Counted from the stretch's first letter, positions 8,619 to 19,907 are shown. The stretch: DNA of 64,000 nt from an uncultured Bacteroidales bacterium (GCA_903913285.1 CAIWKO010000060.1:62001-126000), one strand, 5' to 3'. Notes: generated by a model not told the origin, from the letters alone. Made by a program: numbers and translations.

Positions 8619-11069
8619 TTACTTTTTCTTTTTTGCAGCCCATCGTCTGATGTTCTGGTAATCCAGATAATAAATAACTTTTACAGAAAGCGAATTGAGT
8701 TGCTTCTCCGCAAAAATTTTCCCAAAGTTATCAAAATATGAAGGGTTCACGATATTTTTTTCATCCGAAATATAATTTTTATACGCAACATTCAGGCTGC
8801 TGCCGGGTGCAAACTCCCAATAGAACAACAGATCAATATTGAAAACGTTGTAATTGAAATTGTAGGGAGTGAAATCCGTTACCGATGTATTTCCTACCAA
8901 TTCTCCGTCATTATTCAGGTAAAATAATTGGTCATAAACCCCATCCGACCAATAGTGACGTACTGCAATACTTAGCGACAAATTGTTCCTGAAAATATAA
9001 CGCGCCGTGAGTTGGTTTTCCACCACATTCACATCTCTTTGCCCAAAAAGTATGTTATTCAAGTCATCAATATCTGCAAAGCCGATAGCGTTGATGTCTC
9101 TCGAATATTTCGAAGAAATGTTGAACATAAAATGATTGCTGCACCTCACAATAGGCGATAGCACTGCCGAAAAATACGTCGCATTCTTAAACATTTTCCT
9201 GTAAAACTCACCCTGAAAATCCAGCGAGACCCTTCTCCTGTAATCCGAAGAAAATCCTCCTGTAAAATAATAAAATTCATCATTCACATAAAACCTGCCC
9301 GGCATTCTGGGTTCATAAAAATCGTTGTTTTTCAAGGGCTGCACTGTAATGCCCTCCCAAATCGTAAGATATTTTTTTGTAGTAAAATTATTCGAAAGTC
9401 CCACCGTAAAATTCTCCACATATTTCGTCAAAAAGTTTTCCATATAATCCACCTGAAACGAGGTCGACATATTTTTAATATTCCCAAAAGGTTTATAAAT
9501 ATTATAATACACAACCACTCCGTTGTCGGTTTGGTTGTTTGTTAGTGTAAGACCCAGATCGTTGGCATCCCACTTTTGGTTCATTTCAGTTCGGTAAATC
9601 GTGAACTGAAATTTTCCGCTGATCTTGTTGAACGAAACAGAATACTTATAGCCCATCGTATCCGAATAATTTGTGCTTGTCGAATCAAAGCGATGAAACT
9701 TCTGGCTTAAAGCAGCGGTGCCGCTAAACTGAAACCTGTTTTTTTTGTCATCTAATTTCAGACCCAACAGCGAAACATTGCTATCATCAAAACCTTTGGT
9801 GCGTATAGTATTGGAGTTCACAAAATAGATCTTCGAATTGTTTTTCAGTATCTGGTCGAACACAAAAATATTATAATTCGTTAGCGGTTCTGTTAGTATA
9901 CGTCTCCGATGCCCCGCTGAATCACTTATCGTAGCATACATATCGTTCGTGATTGCATTAAAAATGCCTATCGCCGTTCCGTTTTTGTTCCGTCCTGAAA
10001 ACTTTATGGCATTGATCAGTTTGGCTTGTTCCGGATTTTTCTCCACAAATTCGTTCGCTCCTACCGAGTCATACACGTTGTTGTAGTCCATGGGCTGCCG
10101 GCCAATCCTGCGCGTATAAAACAAGTTGCCTTCCTTAAACAGATCGATTGCTTCATTAAAAAACGGACGGTAATCCGTATAAACCGTTTCAAAGGCCGAA
10201 AGATTCTTCACCTGATAGTCTGAATGAACCTGACTGAAATCGGGCAAAAGAGTCACATCTAACGTAAAACTCTCGTTGATGCCGTATTTCAGATCCATAC
10301 CTCCGCTGATCGATCCCGACAAATTCTTCTCTCCTTTCGTATTATACGGATAATGGTCTCCCGAGAGCGAAATAAATGGAGTGAGCGAAAGACGAAGCGG
10401 CGATTGAATATTGCTGATACCTTCCAGTTTACCCCAATCGGCCAGAATATTTCCCGAACCCTTAGCTTCAGTTGCCCACAAATCTCTTTCGCGATTGCGC
10501 CTTATATGTCTTGCCAACTGCAAACCCCAAACCTGATCTTTCACTTTTGCAAATCGGATGGCCGAATAATTAATTTTCATCTCGCACGTCCAGCCATTTT
10601 TTAGTCGTTTCACTGCGCTCTGCCAAACCCCGTTATAGCTTGCATCGTTCGTCCTATAATCCATTTGAACTCCCGAAGCAAACACCAAAAATGCGTATGC
10701 ATCCGATTGCAGGTTGTATGTGTCGAACTCCACCCCAAACATATCCGCATTCGGCTCATCATCGCGGTTGCCCAACTCGGTCATGATACTGTCAGGGGCT
10801 GTATCAAACATCATTGCACCTATATAAATTGCATCATCGTCAAAGCAAATTCTGACCTCGGTTTTCTGAGTTGTAGCAGCTTTATAATGCGGGTCGTCCT
10901 GAATAAAATCAGTTATGGGTACACACTTCTTCCAGCATGAATCGTTCAACATGCCATCGATCTTAGGAGGAATGCTTAAGCGGACCGCCATAGCTTTTTT
11001 GGTTTGAGCCATAGTGAATGAGGCTCCGCAGAACAACAACAAAAAAAATATAGCGATGTTTTTAAACAT
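8619..11069 (-). CDS. DUF5916/CBM9-like outer-membrane protein
   Basis: Signal peptide; N-terminal PPKIDGMLNDSCWKKCVPITDFIQDDPH... (CBM9-like), DYRPFFNEAIDLFKEGNLFYTRRIGRQP typical of DUF5916, beta-barrel-like C-terminus. Confidence 0.85.
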   Translation of the reverse strand: MFKNIAIFFLLLFCGASFTMAQTKKAMAVRLSIPPKIDGMLNDSCWKKCVPITDFIQDDPHYKAATTQKTEVRICFDDDAIYIGAMMFDTAPDSIMTELGNRDDEPNADMFGVEFDTYNLQSDAYAFLVFASGVQMDYRTNDASYNGVWQSAVKRLKNGWTCEMKINYSAIRFAKVKDQVWGLQLARHIRRNRERDLWATEAKGSGNILADWGKLEGISNIQSPLRLSLTPFISLSGDHYPYNTKGEKNLSGSISGGMDLKYGINESFTLDVTLLPDFSQVHSDYQVKNLSAFETVYTDYRPFFNEAIDLFKEGNLFYTRRIGRQPMDYNNVYDSVGANEFVEKNPEQAKLINAIKFSGRNKNGTAIGIFNAITNDMYATISDSAGHRRRILTEPLTNYNIFVFDQILKNNSKIYFVNSNTIRTKGFDDSNVSLLGLKLDDKKNRFQFSGTAALSQKFHRFDSTSTNYSDTMGYKYSVSFNKISGKFQFTIYRTEMNQKWDANDLGLTLTNNQTDNGVVVYYNIYKPFGNIKNMSTSFQVDYMENFLTKYVENFTVGLSNNFTTKKYLTIWEGITVQPLKNNDFYEPRMPGRFYVNDEFYYFTGGFSSDYRRRVSLDFQGEFYRKMFKNATYFSAVLSPIVRCSNHFMFNISSKYSRDINAIGFADIDDLNNILFGQRDVNVVENQLTARYIFRNNLSLSIAVRHYWSDGVYDQLFYLNNDGELVGNTSVTDFTPYNFNYNVFNIDLLFYWEFAPGSSLNVAYKNYISDEKNIVNPSYFDNFGKIFAEKQLNSLSVKVIYYLDYQNIRRWAAKKKK

Positions 11070-11311
11070 AAATTAAGTTGTGCGAAATTAACACTTTTTG
11101 ATGCTTGGATATATGACGAGTGAATTTCTTTTTTGTTGCATTATTTATGAATTAATAAACTCCCAACCATAAACTTTTAAATAATAGCTTAAGGTACATG
11201 TAACTATACCATTTGTCAATTTAACATAGAAAAACACCCCTATTTAAAATTTCTTTGCCCTATATTTTATTTTTTATCTAAATTTGAAACCTCACAGAAA
11301 AAAGAAACAAA

Positions 11312-12505
11312 ATGAATTTGCACGAATTTCAGGCCAAAGAGATCCTCAAGCATTTCAATGTAAATGTACCTCAGGGTATTATTGCCGTCACTCCCGACGA
11401 AGCCAAAGATGCAGCTTATATTATCAATGCCGGTTCAGGCTCCGAAAAGTTTGCTGTAAAAGCCCAGATACATGCAGGTGGACGCGGCAAAGGAGGCGGA
11501 GTAAAAATTGCAAAATCCTATCAGGAGGTTTACGACTATGCAAAGCAAATTCTCGGCATGATGCTCATCACTCCGCAAACCAAAGCCGAAGGTAAAAAAG
11601 TACATAAGGTACTCGTTGAACAAAATATTTATTACGAAGGACCATCACCTATAAAGGAATTTTATATCAGTATATTGCTGAACCGCCCCACAGGAAGGAA
11701 TATTATCATGTATTCTCCGCGTGGAGGTATGGACATTGAAAAGGTTGCCGAAGAAACCCCTGAGCAGATTTTTAAAGAAGAGATACATCCTGCCTTGGGC
11801 ATACAAACTTTTCAGTGCCGCCGCATTGCCTTCAATCTGGGATTGGAAGGCGAAGCATATAAAAATATGCTGCCCTTTATCGAAAACCTTTATAACGCTT
11901 ATATCGGTTCCGATGCATCCCTGCTCGAGATCAACCCTGTAATAAAAGCCGCCGACAACAAAATATTTGCAGCCGATGCCAAAGTGGTTGTCGATAATAA
12001 TGCACTGTTCCGCCACCCCAACATAGCTAACATGCGGGATATCTATGAAGAAGACCCTACTGAAGTGGAAGCCGGAAAGTTTGGTTTGAATTTCGTAAAA
12101 CTCGATGGCAATGTAGGCTGCATGGTGAACGGAGCCGGATTAGCCATGGCAACCATGGATATCATTAAACTTTCAGGGGGTGCACCTGCTAATTTTCTGG
12201 ATGTGGGAGGTACAGCCAATGCCAAACGAGTGGAAGAAGCTTTCCGGATCATTTTGACCGATACAAACGTGAAAGCCATACTGGTCAATATATTTGGAGG
12301 TATTGTTCGCTGCGACAGAGTGGCGCAGGGTATCGTAGATGCCTATCACGAGATAGGTGAAATACCCGTTCCGATCATTGTTCGTTTGCAAGGCACCAAT
12401 GCCATCGAAGCAAAAAATATTATCGACCAATCGGGTTTGAAAGTTTATTCGGCCATCGACCTGAAGGATGCTGCTGATCTGGTGACAGATCTTTTAAAGA
12501 ATTAG
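11312..12505 (+). CDS. sucC: Succinyl-CoA ligase (ADP-forming) beta subunit
   Basis: MNLHEFQAKEILKHFNVNVPQG...IHAGGRGKGGGVKIAKS...FLDVGGTANAKRVEEAF...NIFGGIVRCDRVAQGI. Confidence 0.95.
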   Translation: MNLHEFQAKEILKHFNVNVPQGIIAVTPDEAKDAAYIINAGSGSEKFAVKAQIHAGGRGKGGGVKIAKSYQEVYDYAKQILGMMLITPQTKAEGKKVHKVLVEQNIYYEGPSPIKEFYISILLNRPTGRNIIMYSPRGGMDIEKVAEETPEQIFKEEIHPALGIQTFQCRRIAFNLGLEGEAYKNMLPFIENLYNAYIGSDASLLEINPVIKAADNKIFAADAKVVVDNNALFRHPNIANMRDIYEEDPTEVEAGKFGLNFVKLDGNVGCMVNGAGLAMATMDIIKLSGGAPANFLDVGGTANAKRVEEAFRIILTDTNVKAILVNIFGGIVRCDRVAQGIVDAYHEIGEIPVPIIVRLQGTNAIEAKNIIDQSGLKVYSAIDLKDAADLVTDLLKN

Positions 12506-12577
12506 TATTAATATCTGTGATTTACGAATTGTGATTGGCGATTGGTGCTTCTCAATCAAGTTCCGCTATAATTTGAA

Positions 12578-14446
12578 TTATTTATCCAGTTGTGAATATA
12601 CCGAATTCTGACTCTTGAATTCAGGTACTATCTCTTTCATCTTTTTAACCAGAAGCATGTTATCGTGCAAACTGAGCAACGATATTAATTCATCTACCAA
12701 AGCAGCCACCTGCTGAAAATCCGGTGTATCTACTTTAGCGATCATGATTTGAGGGTTATGCGTAGGCAGGGTATTTTCTGTATCGTTCAATAATTCTTCA
12801 TAGAGTTTCTCGCCGGGACGCAGCCCGGTGTAGGCTATCTGAATGTCTTTGCCCAAAGTAAGGCGTGATAGTTTTATCATCTTCTTTGCCAGATCCAATA
12901 TCTTAACCGATTTGCCCATATCAAAGATCATGATCTCACCTCCGTTGCCAAAAGCCCCTGCTTCGAGCACCAGTTGGCTGGCTTCGGGTATGGTCATAAA
13001 ATAGCGGGTAACTTCTGCATCGGTAATAGTTACAGGTCCGCCTTTTTCGATCTGTTCGCGAAACAAGGGTATCACCGATCCGTTCGATCCCAACACATTG
13101 CCAAACCTCGTGGTGATAAAGCGTGTTTTGTTCTTTTGGTTCAGCGATTGGGTGTACATTTCTGCTATGCGTTTGCTGGCGCCCATCACATTGGTAGGAT
13201 TCACTGCTTTGTCGGTCGACACCATCACAAACTTATCCACACCATATTCTACAGCCAGATCAGCAATGGTTTTGGTACCTTCTATATTGGTATGAATTGC
13301 TTCCACAGGATTATTCTCCATCATCGGCACATGCTTATAAGCTGCAGCATGATAAATGATCTGCGGACTAAAGAATTCGATGATCTTCCGCATCCTTACC
13401 TTGTTGGTTACATCGCATACAATAACCTCGAAATCCACTTTTTTGAACGACTCTTTCAGTTCAAGTTCCAGATGATATAAAGGCGATTCGGCCTGATCGA
13501 TCAAAATGATCCTGGCGGGCGAAAAACTTGCGATCTGTCTCACCAACTCACTGCCAATGGAACCCGCTGCTCCGGTAACCATCACACATTTGCCTAATAT
13601 ATCATGACTGATGCGTTTCTCATCCAGCTTAATTTCTTCACGTTCCAGCAGGTCTTCGATATTAATCTTTTTGATCTGCTTAAAGCTCAGTTCTCCGTTT
13701 ATCCATTTCCGCACGGGTGGCACGTTCAGCACTTTGGTGTTGTATGTCAGGCATTGTTCAATGATCTCTTGTTTTTTGGCCGGCTTGATATTTTGAATCG
13801 AAATAATAAGATGCTCTATCGTGTTGGTTTGCAATAATTTTTCAAGTTTGTCGGCACTGTATATCGTAACGTCTTCTATTTTCATACCGGTCTTTTTAGG
13901 ATCGTCGTCAATAAAAGCCAATACTTTATATTTGGTTCCCGCATCGCGGTCAAGCGAACGCTTGGCAATAACACCGCTTTCGCCTGCTCCGTATATCAAT
14001 ACATTCGTTTTATTCTTCGAAGGGTTGTTCATCTCCATATAGGTGATCTTGACCAAAATACGAAATGCAACCAAAACAAATGTTGTTGTTATAAAATCGA
14101 TAATGATGATAGAAATGGGAATAAAATTCCCGATTTGGAGTACGTAATCTGTAAGCACATCAGTTAAAACAAAAAACACCGTTCCCGCTATAGACACAAT
14201 AACGATGCGAATTGCATCGCCTGTGCTGGTATATTGTATAATTCCTTTATAAGTTTTTGCAATTATAAATGTAAGACCCCGAAAGCAAACCACAAACGCC
14301 AGTACTTTTGGCAAGGCGGCAAGGTCTTTGGCAGGCAGATCGAAATTAAAGCGCAGGCAATATGCTAGCACTATCGAACAGGCACATATCAACAGGTCAA
14401 TAAAATAAATTAACCAACGCGGAAGATTTAATTTTGTTGACGGCAT
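12578..14446 (-). CDS. Membrane nucleoside-diphosphate-sugar epimerase/dehydratase (CapD/PglF/WbpM family)
   Basis: Four N-terminal TMs; VMVTGAAGSIGSELVRQIASFSPARIILIDQAESPLYHLELEL; FGNVLGSNGSVIPLFREQIEKGGPVTIT. Confidence 0.92.
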   Translation of the reverse strand: MPSTKLNLPRWLIYFIDLLICACSIVLAYCLRFNFDLPAKDLAALPKVLAFVVCFRGLTFIIAKTYKGIIQYTSTGDAIRIVIVSIAGTVFFVLTDVLTDYVLQIGNFIPISIIIIDFITTTFVLVAFRILVKITYMEMNNPSKNKTNVLIYGAGESGVIAKRSLDRDAGTKYKVLAFIDDDPKKTGMKIEDVTIYSADKLEKLLQTNTIEHLIISIQNIKPAKKQEIIEQCLTYNTKVLNVPPVRKWINGELSFKQIKKINIEDLLEREEIKLDEKRISHDILGKCVMVTGAAGSIGSELVRQIASFSPARIILIDQAESPLYHLELELKESFKKVDFEVIVCDVTNKVRMRKIIEFFSPQIIYHAAAYKHVPMMENNPVEAIHTNIEGTKTIADLAVEYGVDKFVMVSTDKAVNPTNVMGASKRIAEMYTQSLNQKNKTRFITTRFGNVLGSNGSVIPLFREQIEKGGPVTITDAEVTRYFMTIPEASQLVLEAGAFGNGGEIMIFDMGKSVKILDLAKKMIKLSRLTLGKDIQIAYTGLRPGEKLYEELLNDTENTLPTHNPQIMIAKVDTPDFQQVAALVDELISLLSLHDNMLLVKKMKEIVPEFKSQNSVYSQLDK

Positions 14447-14748
14447 AATGTTCTTTTAAAAAAGAGTTCAAAGATAAAACTAAATTTTTTGTTACAACTC
14501 AATTTCTTTAAGTCTGTTTCAAGCACAGATTATTATTTGATTATAATGGTTCATGCAACGAATGCAGAACATCGCAAATTGAAATAATCCCAATGATATC
14601 CGGAGTTTTAACACTTATCAATAATTTTTTCTGTCATTATCCCGAACCATACCTTATTAATTTATATTTTTGTCAAGTTTGCCGGCCGGTTTTTTGTGCC
14701 GCAACGTAATTTATCCATTTATTATAACATCTTTAAAAACATAAGAGA

Positions 14749-15837
14749 ATGAAAAGTACAGCATTTCGTAGTATTCACGAGGCAAACGGCGCCAAAATGG
14801 TTGAGTTTGCCGGTTTTTATATGCCCATTCAATACGAAGGATTGATCATTGAGCACGAAACGGTTCGCAAAGCATTAGGAGTTTTCGATGTTTCGCACAT
14901 GGGCGAATTCTGGGTTGAAGGACCCAAAGCGCTCGACTTTGTGCAATATGTTACCTCCAACGACGCCTCCAAACTCTGGGACGGTAAAGTTCAGTATTCA
15001 TGCTACCCCAACGGCAAAGGCGGCATTGTCGACGACCTGCTGGTATATCGTTTCGGACCCGAAAAGTTCTTACTGGTTGTTAATGCAGCCAACATCGACA
15101 AGGACTGGGCCTGGGTGAACCAGAACAACAAATTTGGTGTAAAACTTACCAATGCATCCGACGAAACTTCACAACTGGCCATTCAGGGTCCGCTGGCATT
15201 GAAAGCCATGCAGAAACTAACCGACACCACCGTGACGGATATGGAATATTATACCTTTAAAGTGTTGAAATTTGCAGGTGTGGATGATGTTTTGTTTTCT
15301 ACCACAGGTTACACCGGTTCGGGCGGATGCGAGATCTATTTCCCTAACAAATATGCCGACCTGATGTGGAAAGCAGTGATGGATGCCGGTAAAGAATACG
15401 GAATAAAACCTATCGGTTTGGCAGCACGCGACACCCTGCGCCTCGAAATGGGATTCTGTTTGTACGGAAACGATATCAACGACACCACCTCTCCTATCGA
15501 AGCCGGTTTGGGATGGATCACCAAATTCACCGACGAAAAGAATTTTATTGATAAAGAACTCAACCTGAAACATAAGAACGAAGGTGTAAGTCGCAAACTG
15601 GTAGGTTTCGAAATGATCGACCGCGGCATACCACGTCATTATTACGAAATTTGCGATGCCGATGGCAACAAGATAGGCGAAGTAACCTCAGGAACCATGG
15701 CTCCTTCACTTCAAATAAACATCGGTATGGGTTATGTAAAAACAGCTTATTCGAAAGTTGATACCGAAATCTATATCAAGATACGCGATAAACTTATCAA
15801 AGCTAAAGTGGTGAAATTCCCGTTCTATAAAGGATAA
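14749..15837 (+). CDS. gcvT: Glycine cleavage system aminomethyltransferase T
   Basis: [52 protein letters not shown]. Confidence 0.95.
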   Translation: MKSTAFRSIHEANGAKMVEFAGFYMPIQYEGLIIEHETVRKALGVFDVSHMGEFWVEGPKALDFVQYVTSNDASKLWDGKVQYSCYPNGKGGIVDDLLVYRFGPEKFLLVVNAANIDKDWAWVNQNNKFGVKLTNASDETSQLAIQGPLALKAMQKLTDTTVTDMEYYTFKVLKFAGVDDVLFSTTGYTGSGGCEIYFPNKYADLMWKAVMDAGKEYGIKPIGLAARDTLRLEMGFCLYGNDINDTTSPIEAGLGWITKFTDEKNFIDKELNLKHKNEGVSRKLVGFEMIDRGIPRHYYEICDADGNKIGEVTSGTMAPSLQINIGMGYVKTAYSKVDTEIYIKIRDKLIKAKVVKFPFYKG

Positions 15838-15855
15838 ACTATAATCCATTTTTCT

Positions 15856-15888
15856 AAAAAAAGCCGTCCGCAAGGATGGCTTTTTTTA
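15856..15888 (+). terminator. Rho-independent terminator downstream of gcvT
   Basis: AAAAAAGCCGTCC-GCAA-GGATGGCTTTTTTT. Confidence 0.8.
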
Positions 15889-16008
15889 TTTCAGCCAGAA
15901 TATGCATTCAATACAAAATTTTATTTGACTTCTATATTGTTTTTATCTTAACTTTGTTATCATAATTTTCGTTTAACGGTTCATATTGTATAACTAAAGT
16001 GTAATAAA

Positions 16009-16749
16009 ATGAAAACAAAAACCATTATCCTTTTCTTCACAATGTTATTTATAGCTTGTGGTGCTTTTGCTCAAAACGATCTGCAGGATGTAGTTTACCT
16101 GAAGAACGGCGGCATCACCCGCGGAACCCTCATCGAACTGGTACCCGACCAGCACATAAAAATTCAAACGGTAGATGGCAATGTGTTCGTGTATCAGATG
16201 AGCGAAATTGAAAAATATGTGAAAGAACCTGCCTACAGACCACAGCCTCAATCAATGCATTACGTTGCAAAAGACACCACCGGAATGAAACGTGGATATT
16301 ACGGGGTAATAGAGTCGGGATTGGGAGTGAGTTTTGGATATAATACCAGCATACTGTGTACAAAGCTAAACATCATAAGCGGATACAGAGTGAATCCGTG
16401 GTTTGCTGTTGGCGGTGGTTGGGGAATACGGATCAACCCGGGCAACGAAATGTATATGCCTGTATTTATTGATGTGCGAACCAATTTTTTCAACAAACGT
16501 TCATCACCTTATATTTCACTCGATGCCGGCTATGGATTATGCCCATCGAATCATAGAATAAGCGGTTTTATGCTGTCGCCCACTTTTGGTGTGAGCGTTA
16601 AACTCAAACCAAATTTTGCTATCAATTTGGGATTAAATTATGAAATGCAGCACTTTGACCATCCTTATTCCAGTTATTGGGAGTCATACTTAACAAACGA
16701 AACCCGCTATCAACACACCATAAGTTTTTTGTTTGGGGTTTGTTTTTAG
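16009..16749 (+). CDS. Hypothetical secreted outer-membrane beta-barrel-like protein
   Basis: Signal peptide MKTKTIILFFTMLFIACGAFAQ; DVVYLKNGGITRGTLIEL motif then alternating beta-like sequence. Confidence 0.75.
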   Translation: MKTKTIILFFTMLFIACGAFAQNDLQDVVYLKNGGITRGTLIELVPDQHIKIQTVDGNVFVYQMSEIEKYVKEPAYRPQPQSMHYVAKDTTGMKRGYYGVIESGLGVSFGYNTSILCTKLNIISGYRVNPWFAVGGGWGIRINPGNEMYMPVFIDVRTNFFNKRSSPYISLDAGYGLCPSNHRISGFMLSPTFGVSVKLKPNFAINLGLNYEMQHFDHPYSSYWESYLTNETRYQHTISFLFGVCF

Positions 16750-16755
16750 CCCATT

Positions 16756-18702
16756 TCATTTTGGCAAATTCTTAGTTATACCTTTCATCTTTTCCGTTAA
16801 TTCCAAGCGATTATTTTTTTCGGCGAAATCTGAGATATATTGAAGCACTTTTATGGCTTCATCCAGATCATCTTTCACAGTTTGCCGGCTCTTATTATCA
16901 AGCGAATTATAGTATTTCATTTTCTCTTCATAGATATCTGCAATACGTTCCAAAATAATGTCGCCTTTTTTTAGTTCCCCGCTGTTAATATAAAGTGTAC
17001 CATAATTCAGGATGTACTTATCAAACGCTATCAAAGAATCCGGCACTATTTCCAGTCCTTTATTCAAAAATGCAATGGCCCTGTTTGTATCTCCATCTGT
17101 CAATAAGGCCACAGCCAACTTGGCATAAAGAATACGATACCAAACAAACATATCACGGGTAAAATTATCGCTTCCGGTATGTTTGTCAATTTGAGTACCG
17201 TATTTAAATACGTTCATTAACAGATCATACGATCGTTCTTTCAGCACATCTCCCCCTGGCAAACTATCCCGTTTGACCGGCATAAAACGGTAAACTATCC
17301 CTTCCAGATAACAGTATTTTTCAACATCAAGAAAATCCATCAGGCTAGATGGACTTGCAAAACAGATAGGGCGCTCCCAGTGGTTGGAAGCAATAATATC
17401 GAGCAACAGCAGGTCATTTTTGTATAGATTCTCTTCATTCACTTTCCAAAAAACGGTGTCACACAAACGGCTTCTCATCGATGCAGGAATCATGTTCTTT
17501 TTTATCAAAGCTTCTTTATCAGCAGTCAAAAAGAAATTCTTGCTTGGGTAATAACTTATATATTTCCCGTTTGCCATCATCAATTTACTTGCTATATCAT
17601 CGCTGTTAACCGAATCAATAAATGTTTTTACATTTAAACTTTTCACCGATGGGTTTTGTGAATATTCAACCCACTCGTTGCTCCCGGTTTTATATTTATT
17701 AAAAGGTATGGTCGTTAATACTGGTTCCGAGAGATTGTGTTTAAGGTATAATTGCGCGATATACCACTCGGAGAATGCCAGAGTGAAATTTAAAACCCTC
17801 ACGTCTGTTCTGTATCCTTCAGCTTCCTGCACATACAAGACGGGGTAGGTATCGTTATCACCGTTCGTTATCAGAATAGCATTGGGCGGACAAGAGTTCA
17901 GATAATTTTTTGCAATGTTAATTGCTGCATCGTTATAAAGGCCGGGAATCATAAACTCTTTGGCCAGCTTATCTTCTTTAATACTTACAAGATTCATCCA
18001 TGCATCAACATAATCGTTCGATAATTTCTCAGGAGCATAACCCACGATGGTTTGAAAATACGGATTGCGCTCGGCTAACTCTTTAATTGTTGCAATACAT
18101 TTTTTTTCAAAGAACACATAATTATCAACTTGTTCCTTGCTTGCTTTTTCATATCCGAGAATTTTCTTTTTTTGTGTATGATACATGTACTGACCGCGCA
18201 AAAATGCTTCGGCATAATTAGTATACGCCCTTCCCAGCCCGTAAAGTACCGAATCCGGCAAATTCCTGTTCTTCCCAAAAGCACTTATCACATCCCGATC
18301 CCAGCCATTATAACCATAATAGGGATTAAATCTCCAGTCGTCAGAATTACAACTTGCCAGATAGGCTCTTATATAACTGCTATCGGTTTTGCCTTTTGTA
18401 TAGTGGGTAAGAGGAATAAACTTAGCGGTTTCAAGATCCCAGAACTTTTCAACATCACGACCAACAAACTCATCCGTCTCATATACTGATTTCGAAGCAT
18501 ACCAGCCATCAGGTTTTCGGCATAATTCTATATTATCATCAACTTTATTATAATGGTTAAAAAAGTAATTGGCAGCATCATATAATGAAGGATACTTTTT
18601 TAATATCGCAGGATCGGTCTTTAAATATGTAATATCACTATCCTGCGCACGACACCATAGTGCGCAAAAACAAATTAAAATAACGATTCCGGCTCTTTTC
18701 AT
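16756..18702 (-). CDS. Secreted protein resembling the C-terminal region of DUF2723 family proteins
   Basis: NAILITNGDNDTYPVLYVQEAEGYRTDVRVLNFTLAFSEWYIAQL; signal peptide. Confidence 0.6.
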   Translation of the reverse strand: MKRAGIVILICFCALWCRAQDSDITYLKTDPAILKKYPSLYDAANYFFNHYNKVDDNIELCRKPDGWYASKSVYETDEFVGRDVEKFWDLETAKFIPLTHYTKGKTDSSYIRAYLASCNSDDWRFNPYYGYNGWDRDVISAFGKNRNLPDSVLYGLGRAYTNYAEAFLRGQYMYHTQKKKILGYEKASKEQVDNYVFFEKKCIATIKELAERNPYFQTIVGYAPEKLSNDYVDAWMNLVSIKEDKLAKEFMIPGLYNDAAINIAKNYLNSCPPNAILITNGDNDTYPVLYVQEAEGYRTDVRVLNFTLAFSEWYIAQLYLKHNLSEPVLTTIPFNKYKTGSNEWVEYSQNPSVKSLNVKTFIDSVNSDDIASKLMMANGKYISYYPSKNFFLTADKEALIKKNMIPASMRSRLCDTVFWKVNEENLYKNDLLLLDIIASNHWERPICFASPSSLMDFLDVEKYCYLEGIVYRFMPVKRDSLPGGDVLKERSYDLLMNVFKYGTQIDKHTGSDNFTRDMFVWYRILYAKLAVALLTDGDTNRAIAFLNKGLEIVPDSLIAFDKYILNYGTLYINSGELKKGDIILERIADIYEEKMKYYNSLDNKSRQTVKDDLDEAIKVLQYISDFAEKNNRLELTEKMKGITKNLPK

Positions 18703-18726
18703 GTAATGGTTTTTTTTATTTTTCCA

Positions 18727-18759
18727 AGTCGTAGTACGACTTGAAGTCGTGCTACGACT
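18727..18759. repeat. REP-like hairpin
   Basis: AGTCGTAGTACGACT-TGA-AGTCGTGCTACGACT: 15-nt arms pairing with a single T:G wobble. Confidence 0.75.
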
Positions 18760-18787
18760 ACTATTTAAAATCCTTTCAACGAAACTT
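18759..18787 (+). repeat. Direct repeat copy 1 flanking the PD-(D/E)XK gene
   Basis: TACTATTTAAAATCCTTTCAACGAAACTT; 26/29 identical to 19942-19970. Confidence 0.85.
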
Positions 18788-18899
18788 CAATAAAAGGCTA
18801 TTCTATTGCTTCGAATTTTTTATTGATCAATGATAGTAATACTGAGGCAGAGACTGCTGATGAAAGTGAGCTGCTGGCTTATTTTATCTATGATCTGTC

Positions 18900-19907
18900 C
18901 TATTGAAAAATTCTCTTTTCTATCTTTTTCAGTACAACAAGGTCATCAATTGTCTTTTTTAAATAGCTTACCATTTCTGGAATTTGTTCTTCATTTTCAA
19001 TTATAAACTTAGCTAATTTTTCATAACGACCAATTGTCAAAACACCATCCGAGTCAACGGTCTCCCAATTTTTTAAATTTTTCTTTAATACATTAAACAA
19101 GTTATCTGTTTCTTTATACTTATCTGAAATTGTCAATTCAATTTCTGTTCCAATGTAAACTTCTTCATTAGACCACCAAAAGAATCCTATATTTACAAAT
19201 GACTTAAATTTGCTTTTAACATCTACATAATGATAGGTAGCATAAGAAAATTCTCTTTCAATTTTAGTACTTCTTGATGATTGCTTAGCCAATCCGCAAA
19301 TTTTATTTTCATAATATTCAGTGATCCCATCAATAACTTCATTCATTTTGCTTATTGTATCAGTTATTTTGGTTAATACGTTTAGGTCGGAATAATTAAA
19401 ATTTTTTGAGTCTGCCATGTTTTCTTCTTTTAAAAATGATTTGAATTCGTTCGTTAATTGGGTGTTTTTTTTATCTATTATTTGAAAAATATCAGCCCAC
19501 TTCATCAAGTGGAAAAGAACTGATTTGTCATATATTTCTTTTAAGTTGTAATATTTTGTTAGGTATACAAGATGTCTCTTTGTGATAGATTTACTTAGTA
19601 AAATCTTTTTATAGTCGTCCAGTTGGTTTGGTCTCTCAAAGTGTTCTATTTTACATTCAATTAAAATACAAGTTTTTTTTGTCGGAATATTTATTTCAAT
19701 ATCAGGTCTGCCAAACTCATAGCTTTTTTGTGTTTTGATAGTCGTTTCGCTGTCAGCCTGCAAGTCAAGTTTTTCAAGAAAGTTGTCACGAAATAATTTG
19801 TCTGCCTGTAAACAATTTGCGAAAATTTCTATTAAGAAATTTTCTTTGGAATTGGTGTTTTCTCTTTCCCTGTATGAATATATTTTACTAAAAACTGATT
19901 CTGTCAT
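18900..19907 (-). CDS. PD-(D/E)XK nuclease superfamily-like protein
   Basis: YEFGRPDIEINIPTKKTCILIECKIEHFERPNQLDDYKK: PD...(E)xK signature (GRPDIEI / IECKIE). Confidence 0.75.
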   Translation of the reverse strand: MTESVFSKIYSYRERENTNSKENFLIEIFANCLQADKLFRDNFLEKLDLQADSETTIKTQKSYEFGRPDIEINIPTKKTCILIECKIEHFERPNQLDDYKKILLSKSITKRHLVYLTKYYNLKEIYDKSVLFHLMKWADIFQIIDKKNTQLTNEFKSFLKEENMADSKNFNYSDLNVLTKITDTISKMNEVIDGITEYYENKICGLAKQSSRSTKIEREFSYATYHYVDVKSKFKSFVNIGFFWWSNEEVYIGTEIELTISDKYKETDNLFNVLKKNLKNWETVDSDGVLTIGRYEKLAKFIIENEEQIPEMVSYLKKTIDDLVVLKKIEKRIFQ

